Assembly: GCA_943704525.1 (NCBI GenBank)
Contig: CALSCQ010002691.1
Span: 1-25,134 of the forward strand
Origin: Pigoraptor vietnamica
Taxonomy: Eukaryota; Opisthokonta; Filasterea
Direction: 5' to 3'
Length of the DNA: 25,134 bases
The notes under the pieces are model-generated. The model saw only the letters and a program-made list of their open reading frames with translations, was not told the DNA's origin and did no database searches. A program made the translations under genes and the position numbers. This document shows, piece by piece, positions 19,300 to 25,134 of this stretch (positions are counted from its first letter, which is position 1; every line of letters starts with the position of its first letter).

Positions 19300-21003
19300 T
19301 CATGAAAGGAAGTCGACAGCTACATACGCACGCAGCCATTGGGGTGACGATTCCCAATCTTTGCGAGAGAGAAGACAATGCACAACGACAATGCGCCGCG
19401 AAAGATGCATGAGCGTGGAAACATTGCCGGGCCCTGCGCGGTATGTGCGATAAATTAACACCGCGCAGTGGGAATGCACGGTTACGGCAACCGGGTAAAA
19501 CAAACAGCACACACCTTCGCTCATGCACAAAACCTCCAGGAGAGATTTCTTTTTTCCCAACTCGCCCGGTTCAATAGGCCCAGGTGACTCGAGCGACACT
19601 ATGCGATTAGGATCTCTAAAATCAAAATAATAAAACGGACGAACAACTCGATGCCCATATTTCGCTAAGTAGAAGATGGCCCGCATCCGTTCGCAGTCGA
19701 TAGACGAGCACCGCATGATAGCATCGACACATAAGTTGACACTCGCAACGCAGACATTTGGCGAGGCGCCAACCTCGAGAAGACAGTGAACAGCGTCCAG
19801 GCCGGAACGACGTACAGCTTCACTCAACAGCGTGCCGGACACATGTGCATTCACATTTTGCTCCCAGAGCGCAACACGGTTCAGATCTCCACCGCGAGCG
19901 ACGAACTGCGAAACAAACTTGGGAAACTGGTCCTCCCGAAAACAGAAAGGCGCCGACCAGACCAGCAGCGTGTGCCCAATCTCTGAAGTACAAAAATTTT
20001 CGACGTTTTCGATGAGGTACATCGCCATTTCCGCGGAGCCGATACCCCCGCAACATGACACATTTGCGAGGTCGATGCGAAATGCGTTGGTTACGAGCAA
20101 CTTAATGTAGTCGACACCGCCATTGAGAGAATTCGCCAGAACGCACTCGGCATGAATGTCAGCGCCAGCGCGGACGAGAAGCTCAGCAATATCGATGCGC
20201 CTCGTACGAATGGCGACCGCTAGAGGTCCCTCGTGGCCTTCGACTAAGTTGTAGCAGTCTTCATGACGCCGCCCCAACGACGGGTTCGCGCCAAACTCGA
20301 GCAACATGCGTACAGCTTCCACGTCGCCGACCTGCACAGAGCGAAAGCATAAATGAATAACTGAATGAATATAAGTGGCAAGACATATGCTCACCTCGCA
20401 TGCTACGAAAAGTGGCGTGGAGCCGTGCACAGTTGTGCAGTAACTGTTGAATAATTGACTGGACAAAGAAAAGTTGTAAAAGATAAGTAGGTGGTACAAC
20501 AATAACAACACTTAACATGACAGAACATACTTAAAGTGCGGATCGAACCCGGAAAACATTCGCCCGTAATCCGGTTCCACAACTTTCGCATTTGGACTTG
20601 CGCCGCTTTCGAGAAGCCACCGAATAACGTTGCGGCGCCTGTAATTGACGGCGCAGAAGAGTGGCGTGAACCCGAGACGGGGGTATATTTCGCAATGAAT
20701 AGACGCGCCCTCGGCGACGAGCCATCGTGCGAGATCGAGATGGCCAAAGGCGCACGCTGAATGAAGCGCCGTCCGGTACTCCACAGGTGGAATATCCGAG
20801 GGATGGTCACGCCAATTCGGGTCGAGCAAAACAGTGCCGTCAAAGGAGAGCTCTTTTTCGAGCGTTTCGGTGTCACCCAGCCTCGATTCGATCGAAATCT
20901 TGTACACGTCATTTACGATATCCTTCCCCTCGCTGCGCATGCGCTCGAGGCACTCGCGGTGGCCACGCTCGGCGGCGAGACGCACGGAATCGCAGCAAGC
21001 CAT
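19300..21003 (-). CDS. Ankyrin-repeat protein
   Basis: Minus-strand exons 21003-20531, 20458-20395, 20331-19515 and 19358-19300 give 470 residues. The protein starts MACCDSVRLAAERGHRECL and is made of ankyrin repeats: YRTALHSACAFGHLDLARWL, GFTPLFCAVNYRRRNVIRWL, then GSTPLFVACE joined across intron 2 to VGDVEAVRMLLEFGANP. That join restores exact 33-residue spacing and supports the splice model. Further degenerate repeats follow (GPLAVAIRTRRIDIAELLVR; LDAVHCLLEVGASPNV). The C-terminal part is less regular. The protein appears soluble, with no signal peptide or clear membrane helix. Introns are short (72, 63 and 156 bases), all multiples of three, and the last two are stopless in frame. An alternative acceptor for exon 2 at 20443 would drop five residues in frame. 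Codons are noticeably less GC-rich than in the neighbours. It is probably a protein-interaction scaffold; the partner is unknown. Confidence 0.85.
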
Positions 21004-21150
21004 CTTACGGAGCGCGACAAGATGAACGCCAACCTACACCAAAAAGGCGGCTTAGAAACGACGAGAACAGGCGGCGATGGACGAACGGACGTCGGAAAAG
21101 GAAGGAAGCGAACAAAGGCCAAAGGAAGACGGCAAGCAGAGTGGGATGCA

Positions 21151-21184
21151 GGGGTACTGAACCCTTCAGTACCTTCAGTACCCC
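21151..21184. repeat. Perfect 11-base inverted repeat with a nested third copy
   Basis: GGGGTACTGAA (21151-21161) is mirrored by TTCAGTACCCC (21174-21184). The 12-base spacer itself holds another TTCAGTACC (21165-21173), so the half-site occurs three times. This could be an operator-like binding site for a dimer or a small hairpin. Confidence 0.85.
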
Positions 21185-21196
21185 TGGTGGGATGAC

Positions 21197-21229
21197 GCGA
21201 AAACGCAGGGGTTTCCCCTGGCGAAAACG
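21197..21229. repeat. Hairpin CAGGGG-TTT-CCCCTG flanked by direct repeats
   Basis: A perfect 6-base stem with a 3-base loop (21206-21220) lies between two direct copies of GCGAAAACG (21197-21205 and 21221-21229), giving a compact symmetrical element beside the 21151-21184 inverted repeat. Confidence 0.85.
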
Positions 21230-21690
21230 AGTGGGAGTTTGTTGTCAGCGAGACGTCGGAAGACAACCGTGTCGGTGAGGGGTGGGTGTTAAGCCTCATA
21301 CAAGTGTATGCAGAAAATTTAGGAAGATGGGGTGAGGGTTACGGCCAACTGTAACACGTATTGTTGCAGACATTCGACTTATTGTCAAACTTCAATTATC
21401 ATAAATACGTTTGAATATAGAGACGCAAATCTGTTCTATGAATATTAATTATAAGTAGATTTAGAATTGGCGGGACGCGCTTGTCTCACTTTCGCGCCCT
21501 TTGGCGCCTTGGCAAGAAAAACGCATGGTTTCACCTTCCCGTTCCCACATATCACTCCTCTCTGCGTCTCTGTCGTCCGTTCTTTCCGTCCTTTCGCGTC
21601 TTTCACGTATTGTAACATTCTCGTGTCTTCATCGGCCCACGGGGCCTGCGCATGCACACTCTGAAAACTCTCTCACACACACGTGCAGCA

Positions 21691-23071
21691 ATGGCTGCGC
21701 CCGCGGTGGCACTCGACGCGGGCGACACGCCCCGTCGTGCCCAGCGCGACCGCAACTTCATCTTTCGCTTCCACGTGACTACGAAGGGCGAACAGAGGGG
21801 GCTGCCAATGTCTGAGAGGGACGTGGCCAGCCTTGCGTCCTGGGAGGTGCTGTTGGGAAGAATCGAGGCGGCGTCGGGGATAGCGGCGGAGAACATGACG
21901 CTTGTTGTGCCGGGAAGCGATCGCCTGCTGGGAAGTGGGATGCGCATCCAGGAGTTCTGCGAGTGGGCGCGCGGGTCGTCCGACTGGAGCAAGGAGGATG
22001 GCGTGCTCTCTCTCGTCGTCAATGTCTTCCGCAAGGACTGGGATGGCGCTGGTGAGTCTCTCTCTGTATGTGGTGTGTGCGCAGGTGTTGGAGCTGTGGG
22101 TGTTGGCGCGCGACGGTGGGGCGCTTTTCAATTCTTTTTGTGGCTTTGTGCGTGAGAGGCGCGTGCCGTGTGGAATGCAGTATCTTTCTGTGTGAACGCA
22201 CGTGTGTACTTGCGTGTGTGCATGCGTGAGTGACGAGTGCCCTGGAATTGCGACATGTGCGCGCATGTTCTGAGCAAATCTTAAGAGCGAACTCTATTGT
22301 TAACGTTTCAGAAGAAGTACGTGCCATATGGCGCACTAACGCGTTATTCGCTTTCCACCTTGAACAGGGGCGGAAACCTTCACTGTTCCGATGGAGTCCG
22401 CTCCCAAGTTTGCCGTTTTCCAGCACCAGATCCGCGATCTCACGTACTTCACGGCGCTCACAGAGCTCATCGGTGGGTCTTGTTCGTGTGTGCGTTGGAA
22501 GAGCGGAATTTGCATGCGTTCGAAATCGACATGGGTTTTGGAAATGGCACATGCGTGAGCTTGCGTCCGTGTTTGTGTTTGCGTGTGTGTGTGTGCGCGT
22601 GTGTATGTGTGTGCGCGCGCTGGCGGGGCGTTCGAATCGTAGAGCTGAATGCACGATTACTCTCACTCGCAACAGAGAACGCCATCGAGGCGACGAAGGG
22701 AGTTGAGAACCGGCGCATATCCATCCGCGTTTCTCGGACTGCTAAGGTACGCTGCGGATTGCCCCTTCCATTTTTGCCTGATGTGCGTGCATTGTATATA
22801 TGTGCGTACTTGTGTTTTTCGTGTGTGACTATATCTGTGAAGAACTTGCGCTCCTATTATATCGTGCGTGCGCGTGTGGTCCGTGCGGCCCTTCTCAGCG
22901 CATGTGCGTGCAGATGGTTGAGATTGAAGACAACGGCGTCGGAATGTCCGACAAGAACATGAAGGAGCTGGGCCAACTCGGCGCCTCCTCGCGCGTCGAC
23001 CTGACGAAGGATCACTCGGAGGTCGGTGTGCGCAGACTTTACGAGTGGCTGTGTGTTGGGTGCACGACACA

Positions 23072-23102
<31 letters not shown>

Positions 23103-25074
23103 CCCCACGCACTACGCATATTACTCACACCGTAACTTGCTCACGTGACGTGGGACGCACAGGAGAAGCACCTGACATCGGAATTTGGAAAGTACGGCAT
23201 CGGTCGCTGCGCCGTCGTCAAGTTTGGCGCGAAGATCTGCGCCACGTGGGAGTCGCGCCACAAGGGAAGCCCCAACGTCAGCCGCGTCATGTTCGACCTG
23301 GTGAGTACTGTGTGCGATTGCGGTGCAGTGGGTGTTGCCGTGCATTGTGCGCCACAGTGTGTACGCGCTGCAGTGGGTATGGTGTGGTGGGCTGAAGAGT
23401 GCTGTGTTAGTTTTTTAGCACATGTACACACATTTTTCGCGGCATGATAGTCTCACGCTCCTCCCCTTGTCCCTCGCTCTTCTTCGTACAACACACTATG
23501 TGACAGAAGTGCCATATTTCGCACATCTCAGCGTTTTTGTAGGCGTGACCATCCCGTAACATACCGTTATGAAACGGACGGCAGATGTGCCCGATGGGGT
23601 GCGACTGAGTAACGGAGTTGCTTGTCTGTCGAACGTGCAGGATAACATGAAGGACGAGAACGACACGCTGCGCATTCCCGACCGCCTCCAGCTGTGGGCG
23701 GACACTGTGGGCGTCAACAAGGAGCACTACACGCGGCTCCGTATCGACAACGTCGACGAGAAGTTCTTTGATTACTGGGACGAGAACATGAGCGCGAACA
23801 TAGAGAAGACGATCGAAGAGAAGTGAGTGTGTCGACGCGTGCGTGCAGGCACGGGCACGTGTGCGCCTGTCTGACGTCTGTGTGCGCAAGTGTCTGTACC
23901 TATGTGCGTGTGCGTGTGCGTGCGTGTGTGCGTGTGTGCGTGCGTGCGTGTGCGCCTGTATGTGTGTATGCGAGCTCTGTTGTGGGTGCGTTTTTTTTCT
24001 GATATCCAATTTCACTCTTCGCCCTGTTAATCGTGCATCCTATGAATCGATCAGGCTCGCCGACCGGTACTACTTCTACATCCATGGCATGGATGTGCTC
24101 GACTGCCTGAAGGAGCTCTTCCCCACTCCCGAGAGCGACAAGATCTACATCGAGGTCAACCAGAAGGACCTCTCGACTGTCCCCACGTCCATGACGCACG
24201 TGTACGAGCACCTCAAGGGACGCAGTGAGCTCGCGTGGGTGCCGGAGGGCCTGCAGCCGATTCACGCGGAAGGGCGCATTGGTCACATGAGGGTGCGTTG
24301 GCAATTGACGTTTTTTTCCTCTGTTCCTCTGACGTGACTGTTGCTGCGTGTATTTTTCTGTTGTCTCTGCATTCTGTTCAAATGCCTTTGCACGAGCACG
24401 CACACACACACGCACACAGACACACACGCACACACAATTGATCTTTCTTACTGTCCGAGTACTTACCTTTGATGCTCACGTGCCCTCGCTATGCGCCCAT
24501 TTGGCAGCTCGTCTACGTGTACTTCCCGTACGAAAACGGCGCGGAAACGATGCCCCCTTCTCTCGCGAACAACACGAAGGACAACCAGGTCTCCATGCGC
24601 GTCTACTGGCAGGAGCTCTTCCTTCCCAACAACGCCCTGCTGAACGAGTGGGTCACGTGCGGCAATTTCTTCGCATTCATTCTCCCCACGAATCGACTTA
24701 GGGCTCTCACTCAATTTTGCTCTGTCCGTGCGGCAATATCTATCGCATTCATTCTCCCCAACGAATCGGCTCACACTAGTGCTCATACGAACACACACAC
24801 ACACCTCTCTCTTTGTTCGCGCCGCGCACAAATGGCACTCGCGTTTTCATGCGTACATGCAATCACCGAAATGCACAGCATCGAAACCGCCGCTAAATAA
24901 TATTACCCTCCCCACAGCAACGCGCACGGCTTTTTCAAGTTCCACACGGCGTCGGCGCAGAACAAGGCGCTGAAGCAGTGCTACAACCGAGTGCTCGCCC
25001 TCACCTTTCTCACGGGAGGCTTTGAGCTCAACAGCCACAAGACGGAGCTCTTCAGCGAGGACGCCTTGATCAAG
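21691..25074 (+). CDS. SMCHD1: SMCHD1-like GHKL ATPase with N-terminal ubiquitin-like region (3' end outside the window)
   Basis: Nine exons are visible: 21691-22051, 22368-22472, 22676-22746, 22914-23021, 23163-23300, 23641-23822, 24055-24292, 24508-24647 and 24918-25074. They keep phase and give 500 residues; the gene runs off the window. Residues 20-118 resemble the N-terminal ubiquitin-like domain of SMCHD1. The Bergerat ATP fold follows: TELIEN (E153, N157) is the N-box, EDNGVGM (D185-G189) the second motif, and FGKYGIG (223-229) the glycine lid. Downstream, YYFYIHG, VYVYFPYEN, VYWQELFLP and QCYNRVLALTF follow the order of the SMCHD1 extended transducer region. In vertebrates SMCHD1 is a chromatin ATPase with a C-terminal SMC hinge; plant GMI1 is related. 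A hinge cannot be checked here. An in-frame ATG at 21652 is possible. The exon 4 donor (GAG|GTCGGT) is weak but keeps frame. Confidence 0.82.
23068..23103. repeat. (CA)n(CG)n tract in an SMCHD1-like gene intron
   Basis: Ten or so CA units pass directly into a GC-alternating run (GCGCGCGCGCGC) in the intron between exons 4 and 5. Such a sequence strongly favours left-handed Z-DNA. Another GT-rich tract lies in the intron after exon 6 (about 23880-23970). Confidence 0.85.
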
Positions 25075-25134
25075 GTGCGTGTTGCTGTTGTGGGATTCGT
25101 CTCTCTCTGTGAACCCGCTATTCATCCCCCCCCC

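Larger units (their letters stand above)
21004..21690. promoter_or_regulatory. Divergent promoter region between the ankyrin and SMCHD1-like genes
   Basis: About 690 bases separate two start codons that face away from each other. It contains two palindromic elements (21151-21184, 21197-21229), a GGTGAGGGTTA copy (21331-21341) with a degenerate neighbour (21274-21291), and an AT-rich block (about 21375-21470) that stands out in GC-rich DNA. A pyrimidine-rich segment (21481-21620) precedes the + strand gene. Shared control is an inference from the arrangement. Confidence 0.5.

Noticed and set aside
1-25134. CRISPR array, insertion sequence, rRNA or tRNA genes
   Set aside because: The tandem repeats lack regular spacers, no transposase-like or reverse-transcriptase-like frame was seen, and no tRNA cloverleaf or rRNA core was recognised by eye.

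Overview
The window looks like GC-rich nuclear DNA from a compact eukaryotic genome, probably a unicellular protist. The genes have many exons with GT-AG introns of roughly 60-360 bases (one proposed intron is about 700), gene spacing is short, and both introns and intergenic DNA are full of (GT)n/(CA)n tracts. The gene families (LIM, TmcB-like PAS membrane protein, NEK6/7-type kinase, O-fucosyltransferase, SMCHD1-like ATPase) would fit a unicellular relative of animals and fungi, an amoebozoan or an apusomonad-type protist. The sequence alone does not settle which.

Layout. 1-270: last exon of a LIM-domain protein (+). 271-1878: intergenic DNA with a 42-column inverted repeat, a TATA-like box and a probable 5'UTR intron. 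1879-7791: six-exon tmcB-like gene (+), 1631 residues, with an N-terminal membrane bundle, central PAS region and two further membrane/ectodomain modules. 8329-~9497: possible small Cys-rich gene (-), N-terminus unresolved. 9570-11933: seven-exon ankyrin plus four-helix membrane protein (+), 358 residues. 11934-12680: intergenic DNA with a dispersed repeat. 12681-15633: five-exon type II O-fucosyltransferase-family protein (+), 693 residues. 15834-17996: five-exon NEK6/7-type kinase (-), 324 residues. 17997-19299: intergenic DNA with a recurrent GGTGAGGGTT motif and a minisatellite. 19300-21003: four-exon ankyrin protein (-), 470 residues. 21004-21690: divergent promoter region with palindromes. 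21691 to the window end: nine exons (500 residues) of a gene resembling the N-terminal ubiquitin-like and extended GHKL ATPase part of SMCHD1 (+), cut by the window edge.

Exon models were assembled by hand from splice-site sequence, reading phase and family alignment. In the complete genes the phases close without frame conflicts, and ankyrin and kinase spacing independently supports several joins. The genes do not form an operon or an obvious pathway. The most notable items are the SMCHD1-like gene, an intergenic motif shared by several upstream regions, a dispersed repeat matching the last NEK intron, and frame-preserving stopless introns in three genes.
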